A DNA stretch of 64,000 nt from Apteryx mantelli. Its lineage: Eukaryota; Chordata; Aves; Apterygiformes; Apterygidae. Every line of letters begins with the position of its first letter. Within the stretch, counting starts at the first letter, position 1. Positions 12,388 to 23,256 of the stretch are shown piece by piece. The position numbers were made by a program, and so were the translations under genes. The notes beneath the pieces are model-generated. The model was not told the DNA's origin. It worked only from the letters and a program-made list of their open reading frames with translations, and did no database searches. The stretch covers positions 133,388,516-133,452,515 of the forward strand of contig NC_089980.1 of NCBI RefSeq assembly GCF_036417845.1, written 5' to 3'.

Positions 12388-12640
12388 GGTTGAGTCATAG
12401 AAATTAGGGGTGGAAAATACGGTTAGGTCACTTTGTCCATTCCCCAACTGTTTCGAGGTTGCTCCCTACAATGTGTTCTTCATTGCTTTGTCTAGCCAGC
12501 TTCCCCCATTTCCCTAGGGGGACCATTCCACGTAGCAATAGACCTCGTTGTTAGGAAAATTTTCCTGATGTGCAGCCTAAATTTTCCTTGGCTTATTTTC
12601 ATCCCACTACTTCAGTTAAAACCTCCTAGTCAGCTCTTAA
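12388..12640 (-). mobile_element. CR1 LINE 3' fragment, old subfamily
   Basis: The plus strand reads antisense to the CR1 3' region. It has 'GAGTCATAGAAATTAGGGGTGGAAAATAC', then 'TTGTCCATTCCCC', 'CTTCATTGCTTTGTCTAG', 'GACCTCGTTGTTAGGAAAATTTTCCTGAT' and 'CAGCCTAAATTTTCCTTGGCTTATTTTCATCCCA'. These blocks, in this order, are characteristic of older archosaur/turtle CR1 families. The 5' end of the element is missing, as usual for CR1 through incomplete reverse transcription. Confidence 0.85.
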
Positions 12641-13869
12641 CTTCTCTCCACCTCATGCCCTTTTCTTCCATCAGAGAAAACAAATGAGTCTCACTGAGTT
12701 GAGCCCTGTGTGTTTAAAATATAATGACATCCTTACCTCTTAACAGCGATGGTGGATGTAGAGTCAGTGAATAAAACCGTGGTAGTTTTTATCATATGTT
12801 GGCTGGCATATCTTGAAAGTCCAACAACATCTATCACCATTTACTAAAATACATGGAGTCAGGTCCTCTCTGGAACAGATCAAACTGCTCTGACAGGTCA
12901 ACTGAAGCTCAAAGTACCATGGTAATTTAGATCACCCAACGACCTGGCCCATGAGCTCCCTTTCTCATCAAGGTGAAGTAACAGAGCCATATACTGCTTC
13001 ACTGGTGATGTGGATCACAGACTGGGGGACACCAGACTTGTGCTCACCAGCACTTTCACTACCTTGGAGAAGCTGGAAGAAACTGTGAGACTGGCATTTC
13101 AGTTCAGAGATAGCCAACCGGTGTAGAGACTTAATCTAAGAGTTCATTTCTTTCTGTTGGCAGAGCCACTTGAATATCTGATGTTTTGATTCTGCTGACT
13201 CTTTGGGAGAAGAAACGTTGTTTTGAATTGCCTCAAAATGAATACCATCAAAAAATGTGAGGAATATGGATACAGTAGTAGTGCAGATAAAATAAAATAT
13301 TTCAATTAGTTCTTGAATTGCTGAATTTTTAAAATATTTTTAAATAAAATAAATATTAAGAAACAGAAAATCTTTCATATTTTTCAGAATTTTTTTCAGA
13401 GTCTCTTTTTTGTTGTTTTGTGAACAAAATTTGCAGAAATCACCATGAATCACCGAGTGCTTCAGCTGGCCAAAATCCACATTTTTCTGTACAAAACACA
13501 TTTTGAACTACAGTTATAAGCAGTAAAGCTCTTCATGAAGGCTGTTCCAGTAAGATCTGCCTTTGAATAAAGTGAGATTTCAGCCATAGTTCAAGATAAA
13601 TGGGAAATCCAGATAAAGTGATAGATTAGAAAGACGGAGATCAAATTAGAGGTCTGCATGACACAGTGTATAGCAAGTGTCTGGGAACCACTTCCACAAG
13701 CAAAAGCAGTAGTGAGAAGTTACTGTTTCTGACCAACTTATTTTAGAGAGGCAGTTTGCAGCAAAACCCAGCACGAGGTTGTGGTATGCTTTTCTCTCTT
13801 CAACTTCTACATTACTGAATTCCTCTTCGTTGAGATGAAGATTTCCGTTTCATGATATTGCTTACTATT

Positions 13870-14010
13870 AATAATTGCTTGTACTATTATGGTGTTTAAA
13901 ATCCCCTTCTGCACCGAGCTTTGTACAATGGCAGAACAAAAACATAGTCCTTGCCCTACAAGTGTATGATCTACATCTAAAGCAACAAATGAGAGCGAAG
14001 AGCGATAGGA
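13870..14010 (-). repeat. degraded amniote interspersed repeat (CORE-SINE/LINE-tail type)
   Basis: The segment 'GCACCGAGCTTTGTACAATGGCAGAACAAAAACATAGTCCTTGCCCTACAAGTGTATGATCTA' can be read as a worn copy of a repeat common in turtles, crocodiles and birds, whose blocks are 'GCGCTGTACAAACACAGAACAAAAAG', 'CAGTCCCTGCCCC' and 'GAGCTTACAATCTAA'. It is preceded by the expected TATTATTA-type region. The family name is uncertain. Confidence 0.5.
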
Positions 14011-14165
14011 ATAACGCAGGAGAAGCCAGACAGCGTTGCTAAGCACAGCGCTCCCGGCATGCTGGCGGAAAGGAAGGAGCCTCATCCATTCACACTGCCT
14101 GAAAATCTGACCCTGAATATGTCTTTATTCCGCTGAAGACCAGTACCAACTGCCTTGTGTCTTAC

Positions 14166-14253
14166 AGAAAGTTTCTCCGGGTCGTTAGCTTAACCGAAGT
14201 ACTGCCCGACTTCTCATGGCTACTTAGAGAACAGAGTTTTACTGTCTGCTGAG
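14166..14253 (-). CDS. weak candidate exon with strong splice sites (28 codons)
   Basis: The minus strand has a very good acceptor (TTTCTTTCTCCTTCCCTGCAG) and a good donor (TTTCT then GTAAGA), 88 nt apart. One frame is open: QQTVKLCSLSSHEK followed by SGSTSVKLTTRRNF, a polar serine/threonine-rich stretch. Two bases are left at each end, so it needs partners of matching phase. The next candidate downstream (10584-10681) does not match directly, so an exon is missing or this is a non-coding transcript exon. The splice sites are the main evidence. Confidence 0.25.
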
Positions 14254-17200
14254 CTGCAGGGAAGGAGAAAGAAAATTCCACGTGGGCAATTACCAGAAGC
14301 ATCTGAGCAAGCACGAAATACTGCTCCTTTTTACTCCCACCGGGAGTCCTGCTAGAGCAAACTCCTCCAGCTGAGCCACGTGCTGGGAAAGCCCCTGCGT
14401 TCAGGCTCATTTGGCTCCGGTGCTATTTGGGAGCGCCTCTGCCTCCCTCTGGGTTTCTACATCACTTGGCACGGCGGGCTCCAATCCCTGCTGAGGCCAT
14501 ACAGATGCTGTATTTCTGCTCCGTCCTGTGGACTGTGCGAGCAGACGGTTTCGTAGCTCATGGGACTGGTGTGAAGTATCCTATCCTGATATAGGCGTCC
14601 TGGTTTATTGCTTGCAGTCTGAAAAAAAAATAACAGAAACCCAAATAATTCTGCAAGACGCTGTAGTGAAAGGTCCAAGAGGAAGCTGGAGGTACACAGG
14701 CTGTAGGACACTGGGCAGAAGTGGGTCTCCACAACAACATCTGCTGACCGTACCTGCACAATGCTTCCAGGAAAGCCATGCTGAAGAGTTGTCCTGTCCA
14801 TCAGAGGGACCCCACCACCAAGCTCTGCATGCTGCCAGCTTGCAGCTGGGCTGATGCAGCAGGAATGCATTCCTTAGCACTGCTTGGTTTTTTTTAATTA
14901 TTTTTACTGGAGAACTTGAGTGTTATGACAGTGAATGTTGGTACAACTGTTGGAAGAACAATGTGCGCAACATGAAACAAAGTGAAAAACCATCCGGCCT
15001 CCTCTTCCTTCTGGGTAAATCTGTGATTTCTCCCACCTTCTTGAGTTGCAGTTTAATACAGTGTTGTACAGCCTGCTGCTTCCTTAAATAATTCCTCCTG
15101 GAGTGTCAGACACTGAGCACATCAGTCAAAGAGCATAAAGCAGTTTAGCTTCCAGGTCCACATCCTGAGGAGTTAAATCTCTGAGAGGAAGGAATGACCT
15201 GGGTGTCCCTCTGGGTGCTCTCCTGGAGCAGGCTATTCCCCTGCCCCAGGGGTGAAATAATGCTGGGGATGCAGCAGAGGTTTCCAGTTTCACTGCCAGT
15301 CCTGTTCTCCTGAGCTCCCAGTTTCCTCCTTTCAGCTCCTCACATGTCTGTCAAGGGCTCAAATAAATGTGATATACTGACACTGCACCAGTTTGAAATG
15401 AACTTCCATTACCAAATACAAGATTAATTTCATTTACATTTAGCCATCTAGAAGTTAAGCATCTGGTTTAAACTAGAGCCAGTGATGGACATTTCCAGAA
15501 GGCATTTCATCCTACTTATTTTAAATATCATTCTTAGACTAGGCTCAGTAGCTCTCTGAAAGCACTTGCCTCTCTCCACAACTGCAGAGGAACCTACAAA
15601 ACCAAGTTTTAGACAGTTGAAATGAGGTGACTTGAAACCCTTCCTCAATATTTGTTTATAAAACAGCTGTGAAATACGAGATTGGCATATTTACAGTTTT
15701 GATGTGGAGTCAGAAGGGGGTACGATAATCAGCTATGCTGATTCCAAAAATAATAACCTGGCCTCTAGCCTTTAAGTTTTGCTCATCTGGAGCGTTTCTG
15801 ATTTTTTTAGTAGAAATCCAGAGAAGCATCTGCCAGTTACAGAATGAATCTTGCTATATGAATATATAGCCATGCTTCACAAATAACAGGGCTCTGGAAG
15901 AGGAGGAAGAAGGAGAGACTGAAGGTGCCTCAAGAGAGAGAAGGCCAACAGGGGATTTTTAATAATTTAACAGTGACTGGAGTGTGAGCCCCCCAGGTTA
16001 TTTCTACACAGGGCATCGAACACGCACATGAAAGCATTATAACTTTCAGTCTCTCGCTCTCTGAGCTGAACCCCAATGAGTAATTTAGTGAGGAAGGTCT
16101 CTGGGACTCTTTGCCACGAGTTACGGAGCTTGGTCGCAGCGGAGCGGCAGCATGTGTGCCGCAGGGCACGTGGGACACGCTATCTCCACGGGTGCTGAGA
16201 TGGTGGCAGCAGCACCAGGGTTTCTCTCCTTCCTCAGTTGCTTGGCCGAGATGTCAGGTGTTTTAGGAAATTCTCTGGTTTTGAGTTGCGCTCCAGGGTT
16301 TGACGAGCGGTGGGGCCAGTGCAGCAGTTCAGCAGTGCAAGCAATGCTGCTAAGGCACCGGGGCCGGCAGGGCGAAGCCAGGTTTGGATAGTTGCAGGCG
16401 AAAGCCGAGAAGAGCAAACAAAACCTACGACAGAGGCAGCCTTCCATTCCTTGCAGCGCTCAGGTGGTTCAGTTCAATTGAACAGGTAAGACAATTCCTA
16501 AAGGATATGAGTCTATCGAATGCACTGAGTAGAGGTAGAGAACGATGCACTTTATCGAATGAGATGCCGGTGGGCAGGACCCCTCTTCGCCTAGCAGCAA
16601 AGGCCTTTCGTGCTGTGGCAGGGCTGCACAGCAGCCGCACGGACATCCCCGAGCTGGGTTTTAACTGGCTGGCTCAGGCACCACGAACAAGGAAACTGCC
16701 ACAGCCCAGAGCTCGGCGCGGGCTGCAAACCCTGCGTGAGAATTTGCAGAAGTGTAGCCTGCAAAAGGGCAACCGTTCAGCGGAGCCTGTCTCGAGCCCA
16801 CGCCACCGCGGCCGCAGTGCTGGCACTGCCTTGGCCCAGCTCAGCGCTGCCGGCGCCGAGGTGCTCGGCTCAGCAGGACCCTACCGCCAGCCAGGCGCTG
16901 TCTCAGTCTTGTTTGCTCTCAAGCCGATGGCTGCACCCGCACAAGGGCCGATGGAGGTTACCAAATAAATCCGAGTCGCTAGTTCTGGCTGCAAGTTCTG
17001 GTCCTGCTTTCTTTTCAGGATGCCACAGCAGCAGACAGCTGGGAGTCCAGACTGCTAGGGTGTTTAACACCTAGTGTCTCAGGCTGTGGGACCACAGACA
17101 TCTCGTTCCTTTTGGGAAGAGGCTCGGGAATGGTTCTTTTCCCTCCCTGCCAGCTGGATTACATTCGTGTCCTCTTTGAGAAAGAAGAGCACTGCCTTTG

Positions 17201-18894
17201 CAGCTGAATATCCCATGCCAGCAGCTACTTTTTCAGACTTTCTCCTGATTTACATGTCATGTGAACTGCTCCTGAATCCCTTAGACACCTACATGAAGCC
17301 AGCTCTAGTGTTGGCCCCTAAAGCATCAGCAACTCCACAGCAAGATTTTTTGAAGTTCTCAGTTCAAAAGCATATGGTTGCATGTGTTGGACAGATCTGG
17401 AAGACTCCACTTAGATTTTCATCAGTGGTTGCTTCGTGAAAACAGTAGGGTAAATCAAGTAAAACTATGTTGATATGTCCTTATGGGTATTAAAGAACGG
17501 GTGTTTGAACTTAGAAAACTGCCTCCAGAATTGTTTGGGAAAGGGGCAAAATGTTTCATCTTTGGTGAGGCAAAAAAGCAAAAAATGAAGAAATTGTGAG
17601 ACACCTGCCATGAGCTTCTGTCCCACTGACCAGTTTTGACTGGCGGCTTGAATATGGGTATGCGCATACATGCAAGCATGTCTCTGTATATGGATATACA
17701 TCCATTTTAGATTTTACACAAAGCAGATGAGCAGGTAAACCACCAAGATCTCACTGCTAAGAACTGACTGGTGAACATGTTTTCAAAGAGGTGAGCAGAT
17801 TCGGCAGGTTTCTGTAAGAAAATGCCTGTCTTTTATTTGCATCTGTCAGCTGCCCCACAACTCCAGGATACCTCAGCTCAGAGCCAGGAAACTACAACGA
17901 TGGCAAGGTCTCTGGTCCATGAACAAGAAATCTATGGAGCATCTCACATCTGGACACTAAAGGCCACTTTTGTAAAAAGCCTGTGCGAAACATTTGTCTA
18001 GGGCCACAGAAAATGATGGTACCTTTGCGCTCTAAGGCAGCCTGTCAGCATTGCCATTGGGTTCACAAACTCTTGGAGACTGCTGCTGATAGAAAAAAAG
18101 GCATTAAAACTTTGTTAAATTAATATATCTTTATGGGGATCTGCAACTTGCTTTGCATATGTCAGTAAAACAGCAAGAGTAGGACAATATGCTATTTATT
18201 TACTGTCAAGGCAAAATTAAAACAGGGAAAGAAAGTTAAAAATGGAAAAGATTCCCTTTTTTTAACCACAGAACTTTCCCCTTTCTTTCCTGTCCTATAT
18301 TTCCTAAATGAAAGAAGCAAAAGTGAAAACTTTTCTTTACTCTTGCTTTTTCATTCAGTGGAAACTCCAATAGTGAAATCAAAAGCCAAAATGATTTTAA
18401 GACATTCCTTTTGTCTTGTTTTGTTAAAACTCATAAAACTGAAAGGTAATGAAGGCCAGCTATGAAATGTCTTTCCACTTTTTTTGCCAAACACATCAGA
18501 GGAGAAAAATTCTGATCAGCTCTAGAAAAAAACATGATCCAACAGGGCAGTTGCTTTGTCTTTCAGGCACAGAAACAAAAATATGGACAGGTTTATATAT
18601 AAATATATGTACAGTAACCAAAACCTCAAATTCAAATACACCTGAGCTTTGGGGAAGTTTGTATATTCATTCAATCTTTGTGGCTTAGGCTCATCTGTAA
18701 CAGAAATATTTGCAAATAGACAGAATACTTCCTCTTTAATCTTATCTAGCGATCTGTCTGTTTGTCTGGGTTTTTCCTGGAGATGTCCTCAGATCCTGAT
18801 ATCTGAGGGCTGAATGGCTAATTTAAGTCAAGATCGTACTGAACTTCAGAGGGACCTTCCTCTTCTCTCGTTTGCTGCAAGCGTTTGTTCGATT
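14254..18894. other. mixed DNA with a GC-rich block at 16.1-17.0 kb
   Basis: From about 16100 to 16970 the sequence is GC- and CpG-richer than its flanks. It keeps a 194-codon plus-strand frame open, but without an ATG start or protein-like order. A donor-like GAACAG/GTAAGA occurs at 16485. The block could be a weak promoter or regulatory CpG patch. The rest (14.4-16.1 and 17.0-18.9 kb) is unremarkable. A 10-15 base purine tract lies near 15900. Confidence 0.35.
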
Positions 18895-19330
18895 TTAACT
18901 CACTGTGAGGAAAGACCGATAAGGCACGTAGCCTGGCTCAGCCCCTGCTGCTCCCACCTTCGGGAAAACATCTCGTTTTGAGTGCTGGACACTTGCTCTT
19001 ATAGGCAGACTATTGCCGGGATGCACAAAGTGGCTCTGTGAGAGCCCCGAGCCCTCTTTCCCGGGGCTCTCCCATGGTGCTGAGAGCATCCCGACGTTCG
19101 GCTTCCTACTGGCGTCCCTCTGCCAAGGCAGGCAGCAGCCGAGGGTACCTCGCCGGCTGCTGGGCAGGTGTAAACCTCGGAGGGGAGAGGCCTGGATTCC
19201 TGTCCCGGAGAGCTCTTTCCCGCGCCTCCGGTGCTGCCTATCCGCAAAGGGGATTGTTGGAGGTTTCACGCCTCCAACGCCACCTTTAGGCAAGCCACCG
19301 CAGCTTGGCAATAGGGAAGAGAGGGCGAAA
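18895..19330 (-). promoter_or_regulatory. CpG-rich patch, possible promoter/first exon of a minus-strand gene
   Basis: This patch has many CpG dinucleotides in an otherwise CpG-poor region, as promoters in vertebrates often do. On the minus strand it is open for about 138 codons and ends at a splice donor ACA/GTGAGT near 18899, where the frame then meets a stop. It lies between the 3' end of the gene at 20.1-20.8 kb and the candidate exons at 2-14 kb, so it may be the start of that downstream transcript. It contains a perfect hairpin at 19040-19071. There is no TATA box and no clear ATG context. Confidence 0.3.
19040..19071. other. perfect 10-bp inverted repeat (hairpin)
   Basis: GAGAGCCCCG at 19040-19049 is the exact reverse complement of CGGGGCTCTC at 19062-19071, leaving a 12-nt loop. 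The GC-rich stem could form in single-stranded DNA or RNA. It sits inside the CpG-rich patch and no function is known. Confidence 0.7.
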
Positions 19331-19908
19331 TGTCAGGATCTGTTCACATGTGCCTGGCTAATTGCTGTAAATTAGCTTGGCCCATTTATGCCCTTGAAGA
19401 ACCCCAGGCACCCCTGGCAAGTCTAACAGACTGACTCCCGCTAAGGGCTCCACTGCCTTCGGTTAACACTCCCTCGGAGGACAAGAAGACGTTGATGAGG
19501 CTGTTTGGTAGCTGTTCAGACCAAATACTGCTTAGACAGCTACCTTGCATTGTACTTTGAACAATTTATCACAGCCCTTACCTGTGTCGGTAATTACAAT
19601 TACCCTGGAGATTTAGTGCACTGGGAAGCGTTCCAGCTTCAACAGTGCCGTGCCACGCAGCTCGGCTTGAGAGAAATAGGAAGTTTTTCCAGATTTTCAT
19701 TGTGTGCTTTCTTGTCCGTGTCCCCCCACATTGCTCAGAGGGATTCTGTCACCTCCCTGAGCATTTTACTGTGGGCAACTTCTCACCGCTTCAGTTTCTC
19801 TGCATTCCCTGTGCGAGACCTCACCCATTTCTACAAGTGTTAATGTGGTTACTGGGTGAGAGGAGGGGAGCGAGCGCATCTGAAAGGAATGTAAGAAATA
19901 TAAACAAT

Positions 19909-19914
19909 TTTATT
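19909..19914 (-). terminator. poly(A) signal of the terminal exon at 20147-20820
   Basis: The plus strand reads TTTATT, giving AATAAA on the minus strand in the context TTAATAAAATTGTTTATA. It lies about 233 bases beyond the TAA stop of the minus-strand coding exon, a normal 3' UTR length. Cleavage would be expected near 19885-19897. Confidence 0.6.
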
Positions 19915-20146
19915 AACACGACCACAAAACTATTTTTTAATATATGCAGCCATTTACAAGGAGGAAATAAACAAACAGAAAAACCCACGGGGGAGACATG
20001 GCCAGTATCGGTGAGCACAGCAAACTGTCACAGCTCGCACGGGCAGGTCTGCGTACAGTCCCTTTCCTCCTTCTTGACTCCATCGTCAGCTCTCCATGAC
20101 CAACACCAGCTCCCGAAAGTACCATGAGGTGATGGAGAGCCCAGCA

Positions 20147-20820
20147 TTAAGGAGGTGGGGTGCCACACGAGTCCTGCCGAGGTGCTAGCGATGACGCCAG
20201 CTGCGTCAGGGCTCGAGCAATGACAGAGAGATGGCTGTTCATCGTCCGCAGCTCTGCCAGGATGTCGCTCACGCTTGCAGATGCCTGCTCCGAGCTTGGG
20301 GGCATGCCGTGGGCAGCCGAAGGTGAGGAAGCAGCCTCGGGAGCCCTGTCTCCCGCAGGTGCTGCCTGGTGATTTCCCTCCTGGGAGGGGCGGGGGGGTG
20401 TGCTGCTGCTTCGTTTCACGTCCTCCAGGGAGTCCGTTCTTGTAGGTGGCTGGTCTTCCTCCTTCCCTCGAACGGTGGTGAGTGTCGCTGAAGCAAGGAA
20501 GGGCAGCCAGTTGATGAGGGTGGCACTTCCAGGTGGGACCACTGGCAAATAAAGTCCAGGGTGTAGGGATGGAGTAGAGGCAGATGGTGCAGGAAGAGAA
20601 GGAAGGTGAATGGTTGCAGCAGAAGCTGATGATGATGGTGGAATAGGAGGCAGTTCGGGACGTAGAGCTGTGACACAAGCAGGTAATGGTGGAGAAAATG
20701 ATGCAGTACCAGGGTCAGAAGAAGAGGATGGTGATGCTGGAGCTGTGAAAGGTCCAGGTTCTTCAGAAGTTGGTGGTGATGTGGCAGCAGATGGAGCATC
20801 AGGCGTGCAAGGCTCTGAGT
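20147..20820 (-). CDS. terminal coding exon, unrecognised protein with Pro/Ser-rich linker and C-terminal helix
   Basis: This is the best-supported coding segment. On the minus strand a TTCCTTGCAG acceptor, with CTCATGAC branch-point-like sequence before it, opens an exon. The exon takes one base from an upstream exon and runs 223 codons to TAA at 20149-20147, with a canonical poly(A) signal following. The first 100 or so residues are rich in Pro, Ser, Thr and Ala. A short hydrophobic patch (LINWLPFLASATL) follows, then a polar region (KEEDQPPTRTDSLEDVKRSS). At about 182-211 lies an amphipathic helix, starting SVSDILAELRTMNSHL and ending ALTQLASSL. Such a disordered linker plus a short C-terminal helix is typical of Myb/SANT-like proteins derived from Harbinger transposases, but the DNA-binding domain would lie in upstream exons not found here. 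That relationship is an inference. Low-complexity codons (TCA, CCA, TCT) could prolong a chance frame, but the exon, stop and poly(A) arrangement argues for a real gene. Confidence 0.6.
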
Positions 20821-23165
20821 CTGCAAGGAAGATACGTCATGAGTCTTGAGTCATGTGTGTACTTATATACATGGACTACTGATTGCTGCAATTTCAGTGA
20901 GACTAGGCCTTTTTGATGCAAGGGAGAATTTCATTACCTTCTAGTGATACTCTCTGTAGGCCGACTAGAAAAGGGAAGATTACTCAAAGACAAGAGCCTA
21001 CTGTAGGTAAATGTGCAACTTAACATTAGAGATATAAAATAACCTTGGGCTATCATTACTCATAAAGCCTGTGCACTGGCCTTAGCATTTTTCTGGTTGA
21101 CGTCACACAGGTGGGAATTAGCTGGCCTGAATTACCTACTGTGAATTCCTGGCCAGTTATTGAACTAGATCATAGTGACCTAACTGACTCAGATCTCCTG
21201 TAGAGATGTGACGGCTGGTGGGCTGCTGCTGGAGCCAAAGCTAATCACTGCTTCATAGAAGCTCCCAGTTTTGGTGTTCTGCCTTGAATAGACAGGTCAG
21301 CACCAGAAGCAGTGAAAACTGTTTGGTGGATTAAACTGTTCAATAATTTTATTTTTTGCTTTGAGGCATGACAGAGTTTACCAATTGAAATTGGATGTAG
21401 ATTCCTGCCTGTAGATAGTTAGTGGCTTCAGCTATAAAAAAACAACAAAGAAGAGCATCCCAGCTTGACATCCATCCCAATCAGCAAGCAGTACAGTGAA
21501 CCTCATCCAATATCCACTGAAGTCATTAGAAAGATTATTGTTTGGACTGAGTCCAGCATATACAGCGTAGGACGATAAAGCAGCTTCTGGGGAACATGCA
21601 AGACTTGGAGAGCTAGGCTGTGGCTCAAGGTGCCGTACCCACTGCTGCCAGTTGGTAAATACTGTAGGGCAAGGATGATCCTAGTTTTATAATAATTTTG
21701 AAAGCCAGAAGCATAATAGGAAACATCAATCTTTCAACAGCCTCAAAGATCTGGATAAGTGGAATTACTATACCATGCCGAGGATCTTTATTTTAGCTTT
21801 GGGAACACATTACACAGAAGGTGGTGAGATGCTACAAGAATGGTCAGCCTAAGACAGATGGGTTTTAGAACTACTTCTGCTGCAATTAAGTGCAAATTTT
21901 AAGGCACTACTGTGGATACAAAGACACAAATTAATAGATTTATCTAGGTTAAGACAACCTAGAAAAAGCCAAATAAAGAGGTGTTAACACCATACTATTA
22001 TTATTTCTGGCATCTAAAAAATCTGATGTTGTGAGAAATCCGTTTTCCTTACAAGCTGGTTTGCTATTCTAGATAGCAAAATGAAACTGTGAATCAAAAG
22101 AAATGAAGGCTTTCCTCTGCCATTGCTATTACTAAACCAATTAGCTATTCAGCCTATAAAAGTCCATCTTTGTTCCACATGAGACCACCATGTTTTTCCT
22201 AACCAAACACATATGTTGGTTGAAGGGGATTATGACACAAAATTCAGCATGCCCTTATGTCACTGAGATTTTTATGGAAAGTTACTGCAGGTTCCTTGAA
22301 ATGGTTTCCTTCCTTTGTGTATTGGCTCTCTTCCCAACACAAAGTCCCTGCCTACACAGATGCTCAATCCCCATTCACTAGAGGTGGGCTGAGGATGCTG
22401 GATGTTGGTTTTCCAAAGTGTTATTGATTGGCTTTTGGTTTTTCAAAACAAAAACAAAAATAAAGCACAGTTCAAATCCAGGTTCCATCTCCATCCAAAC
22501 CACCAAAGTTTGCAAAGGGTGAGATGAAAGGTTCAGGTTTGGCTCAACTGTAGTGTTAACCAAAACAGTGTTTACGGTCCATATATAGCATGGCTAATCC
22601 CTGTCTACACTGGCCAAACAAACCAAATTAAGTGTAATGTTTTTCCATACATAGGAGAGCACAGGAAGCTCAACAAACCTTGAGGTAATCTGGTTTAGCA
22701 CCATGACAAATAACGATCACAAATCACTATTAAATGGGTAATTGGTATTAAAATGCAAGGACTAGTAACTAATACAGACAAAAATACAGACAAAAATCTG
22801 GTCACCAAAGGCTCTCCTTTTTAGCTGTAATCTTTCCAAACATAGCATGACTTCCCTATCAGAAGCCACAGCCTTGTCATCTCTCTAATCCTCCCTTAAG
22901 ATTTATTTATGCCATGCTGCCTTTTAAACACATCTCGCGCAGCTTGATCAGGCTCCCATACTTCCACCTAAGAAATTCCACATGGGAGTCTGGGCATATG
23001 TGCAGGGAGCCCAACATATCCAGGACATGTGGAACTTATTGCGCCGCTCAGATCGGCCGCCTGGTATGTACGCAGTTGACGTAGCACAGTCTGCGCACCC
23101 AAAACGGCTGTTTGTCTGGATATGATCTGACCAGGCTGCTCAATGTCTGAAGGTCAAACTCACAA
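20821..23165. other. non-coding DNA upstream of the terminal exon, presumably intron
   Basis: If the exon at 20147-20820 is real, this is its last intron on the minus strand. No upstream exon with a matching phase is convincing. A full CRE palindrome occurs at 21098-21105. The remainder is AT-rich sequence without a recognised element. Confidence 0.4.
21098..21105. promoter_or_regulatory. CRE palindrome TGACGTCA
   Basis: This is an exact 8-bp cAMP-response element, the site of CREB/ATF proteins. It is not in a CpG-rich promoter, so it may be incidental or part of an intronic enhancer. Confidence 0.3.
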
Positions 23166-23167
23166 CT

Positions 23168-23256
23168 AAAATCACAGAATACAGAATCGCTGAGATTGGA
23201 AGGGACATCTGGAGATTTAGTCCAACCCTCCCTGCTCCAAGCAGGGTCAACTAGTG
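23168..23256 (-). mobile_element. CR1 LINE 3' end, bird-type subfamily
   Basis: The plus strand carries 'AATCACAGAATACAGAATCGCTGAGATTGGAAGGGACATCTGGAGATTTAGTCCAACCCTCCCTGCTCCAAGCAGGGTCAACTAG', with small gaps. This is the reverse complement of the conserved CR1 3' UTR ending in ATTCTATG-type repeats. The fragment is under 100 bp, a typical dead 5'-truncated copy. It is the clearest hint that the host is a bird. Confidence 0.92.

Noticed and set aside
14457..14870. 137-codon minus-strand frame with a second overlapping frame
   Set aside because: Several overlapping frames in the same stretch, none with splice support or a recognisable protein.
16384..16968. 194-codon plus-strand frame
   Set aside because: It begins without ATG in a GC-rich patch and its Arg/Ala-rich content mirrors base composition. 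No splice structure supports it beyond a stray donor.
20028..20826. Alternative frames across the 20 kb exon (216, 136 and other codons)
   Set aside because: They are shadows of the coding frame described. The chosen frame is the one with a splice acceptor, a stop and a poly(A) signal in the right order.
22600..22640. Possible hAT-type phrase CCCTGTCTACACTGG
   Set aside because: The match is under 20 bases and lacks terminal inverted repeats or target duplication.
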